DNA of 64,000 nt from NCBI RefSeq assembly GCF_014203095.1, contig NZ_JACHIG010000001.1:248001-312000 (forward strand), written 5' to 3'. The stretch is from Prosthecobacter vanneervenii. Lineage in GTDB: Bacteria > Verrucomicrobiota > Verrucomicrobiia > Verrucomicrobiales > Verrucomicrobiaceae. Both the position numbers and the translations under genes were made by a program. The number at the start of each line of letters is the position of its first letter. Position 1 is the stretch's first letter. Under the pieces are notes generated by a model. That model had not been told where the DNA came from and did not search any database. It was given only the letters and a program-made list of their open reading frames with translations. Below, one piece after another: positions 6,493 to 15,640 of the stretch.

Positions 6493-7883
6493 CAGGCCAT
6501 CCCAGCCACGGCCACCTGCGTCTCTTCATTGACGATCTTGCCGGTGAGGTCCGGTTTGCAGTCGCCTTTGAGTTCGTCGCGGAATTTCTTGATGAAGCTC
6601 TGGGTGGGCCAGGAGGCGGCTTCGCCGAAGGCGCAGATGGTCTTGCCTTCGATCTGGTTGGCCACGGTCTCCAGGGTGTCCACGTCATCGGGGCTGGCGT
6701 CGCCGTCCACGATGCGGTCGCTGATCTTCTTCATCCACAGGCTGCCTTCGCGGCAGGGGGTGCACTGGCCGCAGGACTCGTGCGCGTAGAAGTTGTTCAG
6801 GTTGTTGATGGCCCAGGTCATACTGCGGCTGTCGTCCATGATGATGACGCCGCCGGAGCCTGCCATGGTGCCGCACTGGGCGATGGTGTCGAAGTCCATC
6901 GGGATGTCCATGATGCCGATCTCGCGGCCGTCCTTGAGCTTGAAGCGCTCGTCGGCACGCAGCACCTTGGAGGAGCTGCCGCCGGGGATGATGGCCTTGA
7001 GCTTGCGGCCGGGCTTGAGGCCGCCGCAGAGCACGTCGATGACTTCGCCCATGGTGATCTTGCCCACCTCGACCTCAAAGTAGCCGGGGTTCACCACGTC
7101 GCCGCTCACGCAGAGGATGCGGGTGCCGGTGTTGTTTGGGGTGCCGAGCTTGGCGTATTCCGCGCCGCCCATTTCAATGATGTGCTTCACGTGGCAGAGA
7201 GATTCCACGTTGTTCACGATGGTGGGGCTCATGTAGAGGCCCAGCGCAGCGGGGAAGTAGGGGGGCTTGATGCGCGGGTAGGGGCGCTTGCCTTCGAGGG
7301 ATTCGATGAGGCCGGTCTCTTCGCCGCAGATATAGGCACCTGCACCGCGATGCACGAAGATCTCGCAGTCAAAGCCGGAGCCGAGGATGTTCTTGCCCAG
7401 GAAGCCTTTGGCATGCGCCTCGGCGATGGCCTTTTCCAGAATCTTGGCTGCGTAGGGGAACTCCTCGCGCACGTAGATGTAGGAGAGCTTGGCACCCACG
7501 GCAAAGCAGGCGATCGTCATGCCCTCGATGAGCTGGTGCGGGTCTTGATGCAGGATGTAGCGGTCTTTGAAGGTGCCGGGCTCGGATTCGTCGGCGTTGC
7601 AGATCAGGTACACCGGCTTCGTATTTGTGGGCGGGATGAAGCCCCACTTGACCCCGGTGGGGAAGCCCGCACCGCCACGACCGCGCAGGCCGCTGGCTTT
7701 CACCTCATTGGTGATGGCGCTGCGCTCCATGGTGAAGGCCTTTTTGAGCTGCTCGTAGCCGCCGTTTTCCAGGTAGCACTCGATGGACGGATTGTAGCCG
7801 ACGCGGTCGATGTTCTTGAAGATCAGGCGCTTTTCACGCGCATGGGGTTCTTTTCCGGGAAGATACTGGACGGGGGAGGCCAT
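6492..7883 (-). CDS. nuoF: NADH-quinone oxidoreductase subunit F (complex I, 51-kDa type)
   Basis: NuoF carries the NADH site, FMN and the N3 4Fe-4S cluster of respiratory complex I and passes electrons from NADH to the NuoG clusters. The 463-aa product has the FMN/NADH signatures (SGLRGRGGAGFPTGVKWGF; CNADESEPGTFKDR; GAGAYICGEETGLIESLEG) and the C-terminal cluster motif ESCGQCTPCREGS with the distant fourth Cys in TICAFGEAASWP. Length and domain order are normal. No nuoE or nuoG lies beside it in this window. Its upstream region carries a perfect CRP-type palindrome. Two pseudopilin-like genes follow, the first overlapping its stop codon. Confidence 0.95.
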   Translation of the reverse strand: MASPVQYLPGKEPHAREKRLIFKNIDRVGYNPSIECYLENGGYEQLKKAFTMERSAITNEVKASGLRGRGGAGFPTGVKWGFIPPTNTKPVYLICNADESEPGTFKDRYILHQDPHQLIEGMTIACFAVGAKLSYIYVREEFPYAAKILEKAIAEAHAKGFLGKNILGSGFDCEIFVHRGAGAYICGEETGLIESLEGKRPYPRIKPPYFPAALGLYMSPTIVNNVESLCHVKHIIEMGGAEYAKLGTPNNTGTRILCVSGDVVNPGYFEVEVGKITMGEVIDVLCGGLKPGRKLKAIIPGGSSSKVLRADERFKLKDGREIGIMDIPMDFDTIAQCGTMAGSGGVIIMDDSRSMTWAINNLNNFYAHESCGQCTPCREGSLWMKKISDRIVDGDASPDDVDTLETVANQIEGKTICAFGEAASWPTQSFIKKFRDELKGDCKPDLTGKIVNEETQVAVAGMA

Positions 7884-7925
7884 GGGTCGCAGTATCCGAG
7901 TGTGAATAAGGTGGGCAACTGGGAT

Positions 7926-7943
7926 TTGTGAAAAATTTCACAA
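7926..7943. promoter_or_regulatory. CRP/FNR-family operator candidate (TGTGA-N6-TCACA)
   Basis: TTGTGAAAAATTTCACAA has two perfect 8-bp arms around AA and fits the CRP core TGTGA-N6-TCACA exactly (7927-7942). It lies 43 bp upstream of the nuoF ATG, in the 121-bp space shared with the divergent gene at 8005. Possible nuoF promoter elements on the minus strand are TTGCCC (7918-7913) and TACTGC (7894-7889). Confidence 0.65.
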
Positions 7944-8004
7944 GGGGGGCGGAAAGGTGGCTCATAGCCTGAAAGCTCCCCGCTCCCCGCGCAGTAGGTA
8001 GAGG

Positions 8005-9960
8005 GTGCGCCTTTCCGCCCCCCGCTCCCTGTCTCTGGCCCTGCTGCTGCTCGCAGTGGCGGGAGGGGCCATCGCCAAAAAAGACGAGGGGCCCAAGCCG
8101 GTGCCGTGGTCCTTTGCCCCGCTGCGGCGCACCCCGCTGCCCAAGGTGAAAGACACCGCCTGGCCGCAGACGCGCATCGACTACTACATCCTGTCCAAGA
8201 TGGAGGCCGCAGGGCTGCAGCCCGCACCGCGTGCGGACGCACGGGTGCTGCAGCGCAGGCTGGCCTTTGACCTCACCGGCCTGCCACCGGAGGCCAAAGC
8301 TAAAAGCTCAAATCTCAAAGATGAAATCAGCAGCCTGCTGAACTCTCCCCACTACGGCGAGCGCTGGGCACGCCACTGGCTGGATCTGGCCCGCTATGCC
8401 GATGAGACCCCGAACTGGCTGGACTCCACCAAGTACTCCTACCTCTACCGCGACTGGGTGGTGCAGGCGCTGAACGAGGACATGCCGTATGACCGCTTTA
8501 TCCTGCGCCAGCTTGCCACCGATTTCCTGCCGGACAGCAAGCCGCAGGACCGCGTGGCCCTCGGCTTCATCGGCCTGAGCCCCACGTACTTCAAGGAGCT
8601 GCAGCTCCCGCCGGAGATCATCAAGACCACCGTCGCCGACGAGTGGGAGGAGCACGTGGACGCCATCGGCCGCACCTTCCTCGGTCTCACGCTGGCTTGT
8701 GCTCGCTGCCACGACCACAAGTCCGACCCCATCACCGCGCAGGACTACTACGCACTGGCAGGTGTCTTTGCCTCCGTGAAGCTCTCCGAGCTGCCCACCA
8801 TGAAGGACGAGCTGTGGCAGCCCGTGGCCAAGGCCCGCAGCGAGGTGGCCGCGCTGGAAAAGCAGATCGCCGATCTGAAGAAAAAGAAGCCCAAAGACCT
8901 GGCGCAGCAGATGCAGGAGTGCGAGGCCAAAATCACCGCCATCAAATCCAGCACACCGCATTTCAACATGCCCATGGCCAATGCCGTGGAGGAGGCCGCC
9001 CTCTATGTGGTGAACAAGGAAAAAGAACACGGCACCAAGCTGGACTACAAGATGGGCATGGCGCGCGATCTTGAGCTGATGAAGCGCGGCAATCCCAATG
9101 ACCTGGGCGAGGTGGTGCCCCGCCGCTTTCTCTCTGCTTTCCCGTCCAAGACCGGCCTGCCGCGCAAGTTTACCACCGGCAGCGGTCGTCTGGAGCTGGC
9201 CCAGGCCATCACGGAAGACGCTGCACCGCTGACAGCACGTGTCATCGTGAATCGTGTGTGGAAACACCACTTCGGGCGTGGTTTGGTGGATACACCGAGC
9301 GAATTCGGGAATCTCGGCGAAGCCCCCACGCATCCCGAACTGCTGGACGATCTCGCTGGCCGCTTCATGGAGCACGGCTGGTCGCTCAAGTGGCTGCATC
9401 GTGAAATCCTCAACTCCGCCACCTGGCAGCAGAGCAGCGTGGCCTCGGCTTCCGAGCAGCGCGATCCGGAGAACAAGCTCTACGCCCGCATGCTGCGCCG
9501 CCGCCTGGACTGGGAATCCTGGCGCGACTCCATCCTCAGCGCCACCGGGCAGATCGACCTCAAGCTCGGCGGCCCCGCTACCTCCATCAGCGCCCCGGCC
9601 AATGTGCGCCGTTCTCTCTATGGTGCCGCCGACCGTCAGGACATGGACCCCATGCTGCGCATCCACGATGTGCCAGATCCCGGCGCTCACAATCCCTGGC
9701 GCACCGAGACCATCACCCCCTTGCAGGGCCTCTTTGCCTTAAACTCCCCCTTCATGCAGCAGCAGTCCGCCGTGCTGGGCCAGTGGGCCATGCAGCACCG
9801 CGTGGAGGATGTTTATGCCCGCCTCTTTGGCCGTGCGCCGACTGCGCATGAGGCCGAGGTGGCGGAGGCGTTTCTCAGTGGAAGAGAAAAAGATGCCGCC
9901 GCGTGGTCCCAGTACGCCCAGGCTCTGCTGGCCGGGAATGAGATGCTGTTTGTGGATTGA
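8005..9960 (+). CDS. DUF1549/DUF1553 (PSD1-type) secreted protein with CxxCH motif
   Basis: The product has a signal peptide (SLALLLLAVAGGAIA). It then has a DUF1549 domain (WPQTRIDYYILSKMEAAGL, AFDLTGLPP, HYGERWARHWLDLARYAD) and a DUF1553 domain (LTARVIVNRVWKHHFGRGLV, HPELLDDLAGRFMEHGWSLKWLHREI). Between them LACARCHDHK gives a CxxCH haem-attachment-like motif. A coiled coil around residues 270-320 splits the domains. The GTG start gives the best signal peptide. At 651 aa it is shorter than many family members, which carry an extra N-terminal cytochrome domain, and it lacks the usual DUF1501 neighbour. The family occurs mainly in Planctomycetes and Verrucomicrobia and has been tied to polysaccharide use, but its reaction is unknown. 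Confidence 0.88.
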   Translation: MRLSAPRSLSLALLLLAVAGGAIAKKDEGPKPVPWSFAPLRRTPLPKVKDTAWPQTRIDYYILSKMEAAGLQPAPRADARVLQRRLAFDLTGLPPEAKAKSSNLKDEISSLLNSPHYGERWARHWLDLARYADETPNWLDSTKYSYLYRDWVVQALNEDMPYDRFILRQLATDFLPDSKPQDRVALGFIGLSPTYFKELQLPPEIIKTTVADEWEEHVDAIGRTFLGLTLACARCHDHKSDPITAQDYYALAGVFASVKLSELPTMKDELWQPVAKARSEVAALEKQIADLKKKKPKDLAQQMQECEAKITAIKSSTPHFNMPMANAVEEAALYVVNKEKEHGTKLDYKMGMARDLELMKRGNPNDLGEVVPRRFLSAFPSKTGLPRKFTTGSGRLELAQAITEDAAPLTARVIVNRVWKHHFGRGLVDTPSEFGNLGEAPTHPELLDDLAGRFMEHGWSLKWLHREILNSATWQQSSVASASEQRDPENKLYARMLRRRLDWESWRDSILSATGQIDLKLGGPATSISAPANVRRSLYGAADRQDMDPMLRIHDVPDPGAHNPWRTETITPLQGLFALNSPFMQQQSAVLGQWAMQHRVEDVYARLFGRAPTAHEAEVAEAFLSGREKDAAAWSQYAQALLAGNEMLFVD

Positions 9961-10064
9961 TGCCACAGCTAGCTAAAAGCAGGTCTCATGCGCCTGATCA
10001 GGCAGTCCATTACGCTCACCTAGTGCAAGCGTTCTCACCCTATCCGCAAATGCACTGCCTTTGA

Positions 10065-10081
10065 GGGATCAATGCGATCCC
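10065..10081. terminator. Weak hairpin between convergent genes
   Basis: GGGATC-AATGC-GATCCC, a 6-bp stem in the 139-bp gap between the DUF1553 gene and the converging lipoprotein gene. No T-run follows on either strand. Confidence 0.3.
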
Positions 10082-10099
10082 CCCCCTCCGTATGCACCC

Positions 10100-10504
10100 T
10101 CAGCGCGTCGCCGCAGTCGTTGCGGCCTGCGCATTGGCCACGGCAGAGCTCTGTTTACGCACGGGGGCGGTTTTGCAGGTGGTCACAAAGATGGGGCTGC
10201 CCCACTGAGTGGGCATGAGATTGGTGTACTTCCACGTCCGGGCCTTGAGCGGCTGGCGCAGCGGCTTGGCGGGATCGTGCAGCAGGTAGTGGAAGGCACC
10301 GCGCTGCGCGGGCAGGCGGCAGTATTCGCCTGCAGGCCCCACAAACTCCGGATGGCAGGCCGAGGCATCATAATACGCTGGCACGATCGGCATGTACTTT
10401 CCGGCTACCGGGCCATAGCTGCCAAAGGTGTTGTCCGTGGGCGTGCACGCAGCCAGGCTGGCCATGACTGCGAGGGCAGGAAGGAGAAAGGAGAGGCGTT
10501 TCAT
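10100..10504 (-). CDS. Small lipoprotein, hypothetical, ~134 aa
   Basis: I start it at the Met of MKRLSFLLPALAVMASLAAC (10504), which gives a clean lipoprotein signal with lipobox SLAAC. Upstream codons add only an unlikely 25-residue extension. The mature part is rich in Tyr and Pro (GSYGPVAGKYMPIVPAYYD) with three further Cys residues, so disulfides are possible, and it ends in an Ala/Thr tail. No domain is recognised. It is isolated, converging on the DUF1553 gene and lying downstream of dinB on the same strand after a 128-bp gap. Confidence 0.6.
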   Translation of the reverse strand: MKRLSFLLPALAVMASLAACTPTDNTFGSYGPVAGKYMPIVPAYYDASACHPEFVGPAGEYCRLPAQRGAFHYLLHDPAKPLRQPLKARTWKYTNLMPTQWGSPIFVTTCKTAPVRKQSSAVANAQAATTAATR

Positions 10505-10632
10505 GGCATGTGGAGAGGGATGGGGGCACCAAGGGCGTGCTGTTTGTCTCAAGGTGAAACGGCCGCAGCGAGGATGCATTTCATTTTTTTAGCGCCAGCC
10601 AGCGCATCCAACCCCGCTTCTGGGGCTGAGTT

Positions 10633-11715
10633 TCAAATAGAAAGCCGCAGCTGCTTCTGCATAGGCGGCACCAGGGTGGACACGCCGATGCCGATGAGCC
10701 GCAGTGGTGCGGTGACGAGGCGATGGCGCGCCAGCAGGTGGCAGGCGGTGCGGTAGATCTCGCGCTCGGAGGTCACGGGCTCCTCCAGGCGGATCTGGCG
10801 CGTCAGGGTGGTGAAGTCGCTGTAGCGCACCTTTACCTGCACGGTCAGCGCGCCGAGGCTGTGTCGCTCCAGGCTCTGCGCCACATCCAGCGCCATCTCC
10901 TTGAGCGCTGCGCGCAGGGCGGGGCGGGCGTCCGTGTCTTCCAGAAAGGTGTTTTCCGCGCTGATGCTCTTGCGCTCGTCGCTCAGGTCCAGCGGGCGGT
11001 CATCGTTGCCAAAGGCGCGTGCGCGCAGCCTGGCGGCAAAAGAGCCCGCCACGGCGTCGAGTGGTTGAGTGGTATCCTGCAGGTCCGCGATGGTGTTCAG
11101 CCCCAGCGCGCGCAGCCCCTCGGCGGTCACAGGGCCCACACCGTGGATGGCACTGACCGGCAGTGGGCGCAGGAAGGCGATCTTGGCGCTGTCGAGAATG
11201 GTGGTCAGTCCGTCGGGCTTTTGGAAATCGCTCGCCAGCTTGGCCAGGAATTTGTTGGAGCTGATGCCGATGCTGGCGGTGAGCTGGCACTCGCTGCGGA
11301 TGCGCTGCTTGATGGCGGCGGCCAGCGGGCGTGCGGCCTCGATGGCGGCATCCGGTTCCATGTCCGGCTGCGCATGCGCGCTCATGTCGAGATAGGCCTC
11401 GTCCACGGACACCTGTTCGATGAGCGGCGTATATTCCTGCAGGATCTGCATGATGCGTGCAGATTCCGCCCGATACACCGACATGCGCGGGCGCACAAAG
11501 ATGCCCTGAGGGCAGAGCCGCCCGGCGGTGCGGGAGGGCATGGCGGAGCGCACCTTGAACTTCCGCGCCTCATAGCTGGCCGCACACACCACCCCACGCT
11601 GATCCGGCGGCGAGCCCACGATCACCGGCTTGCCCCGGTATTCCGGATGATCACGCTGCTCCACAGATGCAAAGAAGGCATCCATGTCCATGTGCATGAT
11701 CACGCGTGGCGGCAT
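10633..11715 (-). CDS. dinB: DNA polymerase IV (Y-family translesion polymerase)
   Basis: DinB extends primers across damaged or misaligned template. The 360-aa product has the Y-family catalytic residues Asp10 (HMDMDAFFASVEQ) and Asp105-Glu106 (QVSVDEAYLD), the dNTP-contact segment SYEARKFKVRSAMPS, the thumb helix-hairpin-helix (IHGVGPVTAEGLRALGL) and the little-finger domain. It ends with QKQLRLSI, consistent with a sliding-clamp binding tail. Length is typical. No LexA-type operator was recognised in the short upstream region. No translesion partner gene is adjacent. Confidence 0.95.
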   Translation of the reverse strand: MPPRVIMHMDMDAFFASVEQRDHPEYRGKPVIVGSPPDQRGVVCAASYEARKFKVRSAMPSRTAGRLCPQGIFVRPRMSVYRAESARIMQILQEYTPLIEQVSVDEAYLDMSAHAQPDMEPDAAIEAARPLAAAIKQRIRSECQLTASIGISSNKFLAKLASDFQKPDGLTTILDSAKIAFLRPLPVSAIHGVGPVTAEGLRALGLNTIADLQDTTQPLDAVAGSFAARLRARAFGNDDRPLDLSDERKSISAENTFLEDTDARPALRAALKEMALDVAQSLERHSLGALTVQVKVRYSDFTTLTRQIRLEEPVTSEREIYRTACHLLARHRLVTAPLRLIGIGVSTLVPPMQKQLRLSI

Positions 11716-11859
11716 TGAGGTGGGGAAGGGGCTGGGAGGGAGGGAGGTGACTACGTTTTGCAGCAGAGCGGCAAAGAGGCAAAAGGATGCAGAGACAAAA
11801 AGTCTGCTACTCTGCCCCTCTGCGGCAAAGCCGGGCGTCCCTTTCGATCACGCGGCTCC

Positions 11860-14800
11860 TCACGGACTGTCCAGCGGCTCCGGTTTTTCCTTGCCGCCGT
11901 TTTCGTTGTCAGGCTCGCTCAGGGGCATGTTGTGCTCATCGGGCAGGAGTTTGCGGCGGTCGGCCAGGGTGGCAAAGAGGTAGTAGAGGCCGGGGATGAC
12001 GAGCAGGCCCACCACGGTGCCCAGCAGCATGCCGCCGGCGGCGGAGGCGCCGATGGTCTTGTTGGCGATGGCCCCGGCGCCCGAGGCGCGCAGCAGCGGG
12101 ATCATGCCGGCGATGAAAGCGAAGGAGGTCATCAAAATGGGACGGAAACGCACGCGCGCACCTTCGATGGCGGCATCGCGCACGGAGAGACCTTGCTGGT
12201 GTTTTTGTGCAGCAAACTCCACGATGAGGATGGCGTTCTTTCCCAGCAGGCCCACGAGCATGATGAGTCCCACCTGAGCAAAGATGTCGTTGTCCAGACC
12301 AAAGCTGTTGAGCAGTACAAAGGAGCCCATGACGCCGATGGGCAGGGAGAGGATGACGGCCAGCGGCAGCAGGAAGCTCTCATACTGCCCCACCAGCACC
12401 AGATACACAAACATGAGCACCACGATGAAGATCTCCACGGCCTCGTTGCCACGGCCCACTTCGTCAAAGGCCAGCCCGGCCCAGCCGATGTCATAGCCGC
12501 GCGGCAGAGTTTTCTCCGCCACCTCCTGGATGGCGCGGATGGCGTCTCCGCTGCTGTAACCCGCCGCAGGTGCGCCCTGGATGGAAGGGGCGGGATACGC
12601 ATTGTAGCGCGTGATCTCATTGAGCCCCTGCTTCGGCTTCAGGCTGATGAACTGGGAGAAGGGCACCATCTCCCCCTTGTCATTGCCCACGAAGAGTTCC
12701 TGCAGGTTTTTTGGCATCTCGCGGTATTTGGGATCCGCCTGCACGTAGAGCTTCCAGAAGCGGCCAAATTTGATGAAGCCCTGCTCATAGGTGCTGGCCA
12801 CGAGGATGGCCAGGCTGTCCATGGCGGTCTTGATGGAGACGCCCTTCTGCATGGCCAGCTGGTTGTCGATGGTGATTTCGAGCTGCGGGTAGTTGGCGCT
12901 GAAGAAGGTGAAGAGGCCGTGCAGCTCCTTGCGCTTTTTCAGCGCCTCCATGAACTCATCATTCACCACCTGGAGGCGGTCGTAGTCGCCAGTGCTGGTC
13001 TGGTCCAGCAGGCGCAGGGAGAAGCCGCCTGCGGCGCCGTAGCCGGGCACGGCGGGCGGTTCGTAAAACTCCAGCTTCACACCGGAGATGACACGGCAGC
13101 GCTTTTCCAGCTCGGCGATGATCTGCTTGGAGTTGAGCTTGCGCTCAGACCAGTTTTTGAGGTTGATCAAACAGGTGCCCGCATTGGAGCCACGGCCTTC
13201 TGTGAGCACCTCATAGCCGGCCAGCGATGACACGGACTGCACACCCGGCACCTTTTTGGCGATCTTTTCCAGCTCCAGCGATTTGTCATACGTGCGCTCC
13301 AGCGTGGAGCCGGGCGGCGTCTGCAGAATGGCGTAGATCATGCCCTGATCCTCCGCCGGGATGAAGCCGGGGGAGAGCTGTGAGTTTACAATGTAGATGG
13401 CCGTGCCCGCCAGCCCGAGCATGCCCAGTGTGAAAGCACGGCGGTGAACGATCTTTTTCAGCAGCTCCACATACACGCTGGTCAAGCGGTCAAAGAGCCG
13501 GTTGAAATGACCGAGCAGCCACGCCACAGGGCCGCTGCGCTGCCCGGGGTGGTGATCGTGGCGGCGCAGGATCATGGCGCAGAGCACCGGTGTGAGCGTG
13601 AGCGCCATGACGCCGGAGAGGATGATGGCTGAGGCCATGGTGATGGCAAACTGGCGGTAAAACACCCCGACCGGGCCGGACATGAAGGTCACGGGTACAA
13701 ACACCGCCGTCATCACCAGCGTGATGGCGATGACCGCGCCCGCGATCTCCAGCAGCACCTTCTGGATGGCCTCATACGGCGTGAGGCTGGTGCCGTGCAT
13801 GCGCGCGTGCACGGCCTCCACCACCACGATGGGGTCGTCCACCACGATGCCGATGGCCAGCACCAGCGCGAAAAGGGTGATCAGATTGATGCTGACACCA
13901 AAGAGCTGCATGAGGAAGAAAGCGCCCACAAGAGACACCGGCACCGCCAGCGTGGGGATGAGCGTGGAGCGCCAGTCCCCCAGGAAAATGAAGACCACCA
14001 TGGCCACGAGGATGAAGGCCTCCACCAACGTGTGCAGCACCTTGTCTATGGAGGCGTCAAGGAACTCAGATACGTCGTAGCTGATCTCGTAGTCCATGCC
14101 TGCGGGGAAGTTCTTGCGCTTGATCTCCTTGAGCTGGGCCTTGATCAGCTTGATGACCTCGTTGGCGTTGCTGTTGTAGCTCTGCTTGATGACGATGGCG
14201 GCGGAGGGGTGGCCGTCGAGGTCGGAGTAGAGGTCGTAGAATTCGCTGCCCAGCTCCACATCGGCCACATCTTTCAGCTTCAGGATCTCGCCCTTCTCCG
14301 TGGCACGCAGGATGACTTTTTCATACTGCTCGGCGGTGTTGTAGCGGCCCTGGTAGGTCAGCACGTACTCCAGGGCCTGGGATCTTCGGCTGTCCGCACG
14401 GCCCAGCCGCCCGGGCGTGCCGATGACGCTCTGCTCTTCCAGCGCCTTCATGACATCCTCGGTGGACACATTGTAGGCACGCATGCGGTCGGGCTTGAGC
14501 CAGATGCGCATGGCGTAGTTTCGCGTGCCGAGGATGCGCACCTGGCCCACACCGCGGATGCGGGCCAGCTGCGGCTGGATCTGCACGTAGGCGTAGTTAA
14601 ACAGGAGTTGCATGTCCGCCGCCTTGTCCGTGCTGAAGAGGTTCACATACATGAGCATGTTGGGGCTCACGTTGTTGACGATGATGCCCTCCCGCTGCAC
14701 CAGCGGCGGGAGCTGGTTTTTCACCTGGTTGACGCGATTGAGCACATTCACCGTGGCGTCCTTGGGATCGGTGCCCAGGTGAAAGACCACCTGGATGGTG

Positions 14801-15063
14801 GCCTCTCCGGCGCTGGTGGCGTCGGACATCATGTACTTCATGTCCTGCACGCCATTGATGGCCTGGTCCAGCAGCACGAGCACGGACTCCTCCAGCACCT
14901 TGGCGCTGGCGCCGGGGTAGGTGATGTTCACCATGACGACCACCGGGGCCACATTGGGAAACTGGGAGATGGGCAGCCTGAAGATGGACAGCGCGCCCAG
15001 AAAGAGAATGAGCAGCGAGATGACGATGGCCAGGGCCGGACGTTGCAGGACCTTGGAGAACAT
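11860..15063 (-). CDS. RND efflux transporter, HAE1/AcrB family, complete
   Basis: A full-length 1067-aa inner-membrane pump. It starts MFSKVLQRPALAIVISLLILFLG (first helix) and has the two repeated halves, each with a large periplasmic loop. The proton-relay helix reads AIGIVVDDPIVVVEAV; the usual residue after the two Asp is Ala, here Pro. The second half has PAEDQGMIYAILQTPPGSTLE and VGLLGKNAILIVEFAAQ. The C-terminal tail is charged and Pro-rich. No membrane-fusion or outer-membrane channel gene is next to it: the 577 bp upstream hold no gene and dinB lies downstream. It must use partners encoded elsewhere. It is a different pump from the truncated one at the left edge. Confidence 0.95.
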   Translation of the reverse strand: MFSKVLQRPALAIVISLLILFLGALSIFRLPISQFPNVAPVVVMVNITYPGASAKVLEESVLVLLDQAINGVQDMKYMMSDATSAGEATIQVVFHLGTDPKDATVNVLNRVNQVKNQLPPLVQREGIIVNNVSPNMLMYVNLFSTDKAADMQLLFNYAYVQIQPQLARIRGVGQVRILGTRNYAMRIWLKPDRMRAYNVSTEDVMKALEEQSVIGTPGRLGRADSRRSQALEYVLTYQGRYNTAEQYEKVILRATEKGEILKLKDVADVELGSEFYDLYSDLDGHPSAAIVIKQSYNSNANEVIKLIKAQLKEIKRKNFPAGMDYEISYDVSEFLDASIDKVLHTLVEAFILVAMVVFIFLGDWRSTLIPTLAVPVSLVGAFFLMQLFGVSINLITLFALVLAIGIVVDDPIVVVEAVHARMHGTSLTPYEAIQKVLLEIAGAVIAITLVMTAVFVPVTFMSGPVGVFYRQFAITMASAIILSGVMALTLTPVLCAMILRRHDHHPGQRSGPVAWLLGHFNRLFDRLTSVYVELLKKIVHRRAFTLGMLGLAGTAIYIVNSQLSPGFIPAEDQGMIYAILQTPPGSTLERTYDKSLELEKIAKKVPGVQSVSSLAGYEVLTEGRGSNAGTCLINLKNWSERKLNSKQIIAELEKRCRVISGVKLEFYEPPAVPGYGAAGGFSLRLLDQTSTGDYDRLQVVNDEFMEALKKRKELHGLFTFFSANYPQLEITIDNQLAMQKGVSIKTAMDSLAILVASTYEQGFIKFGRFWKLYVQADPKYREMPKNLQELFVGNDKGEMVPFSQFISLKPKQGLNEITRYNAYPAPSIQGAPAAGYSSGDAIRAIQEVAEKTLPRGYDIGWAGLAFDEVGRGNEAVEIFIVVLMFVYLVLVGQYESFLLPLAVILSLPIGVMGSFVLLNSFGLDNDIFAQVGLIMLVGLLGKNAILIVEFAAQKHQQGLSVRDAAIEGARVRFRPILMTSFAFIAGMIPLLRASGAGAIANKTIGASAAGGMLLGTVVGLLVIPGLYYLFATLADRRKLLPDEHNMPLSEPDNENGGKEKPEPLDSP

Positions 15064-15640
15064 GGCTGGTGGTGGGGGATGGTGTGCTGGGCCGGTGCGT
15101 GGCGTCAGGACGGAGGTTGGACTTTCAAATCTGCAGTCGCATGCCCGGGCGAAGCGCCGAGGCAGCCACAGTCTGCTGAAGGAAATCGTTGTGCCGCCGC
15201 TTTCAGTCGCATGAGAGATCGGCGCAGCTCCTGCGCACAGGGAGCGGGGAAGGGGTGCGGGCTGAGAGCAGGTCGTGAAACGCCGGAGCGTCTGACACCA
15301 GAGAGGGTGAAACCGTGCCTCATGCCGAGATGCTAAGGCGAAACTATTTCAAAGTAAAGTGTAGCCGCTTCTGCGGCCTGCGTGCATTTGCCAGCAGCTT
15401 CGAGCAAAGAAGCCATGGCTCTCACGCATTGGATAAAGCCTGGGCCTATAGGCGCACTCTCCATGGGCAGAAGTCATGTCTGCGCTGATTCCATTAAGCC
15501 TAAAGATGCTCTTTGGCGGTCGGAGGTGTCATGCTAAGCTCTCCGCCTATGCGTGAAAGTGCTCGTGTTGCTGGGGCAGCACGAGCGATTTTTTTCATCA
15601 TGCATGCGCAGCTTGCCACTGCGTGCATGGCAGTGCAGCC
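15064..15640. other. 577-bp intergenic region
   Basis: No protein gene is supported. It separates the RND pump start from the end of the LpxH-like gene, both on the minus strand. The only strong signal is a plus-strand intrinsic terminator (15561-15596) with no plus-strand gene before it, so a small RNA ending there is possible. A possible plus-strand promoter pair (TTGGCG 15513, TAAGCT 15535) is weak and too close to give a useful transcript. Confidence 0.5.
15561..15596 (+). terminator. Intrinsic terminator on the plus strand, no gene upstream
   Basis: GCTCGTGTTG-CTGGGG-CAGCACGAGC forms a 10-bp stem (one G-T pair) followed at once by GATTTTTTTC. In the minus direction the hairpin is followed only by ACTTTCAC, so it works best on plus-strand RNA, although it could also end the LpxH-like transcript. 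Confidence 0.65.

Noticed and set aside
11758..13230. 490-codon plus-strand frame
   Set aside because: Antisense shadow of the RND pump; His/Glu-rich translation typical of such shadows and no match to a family.
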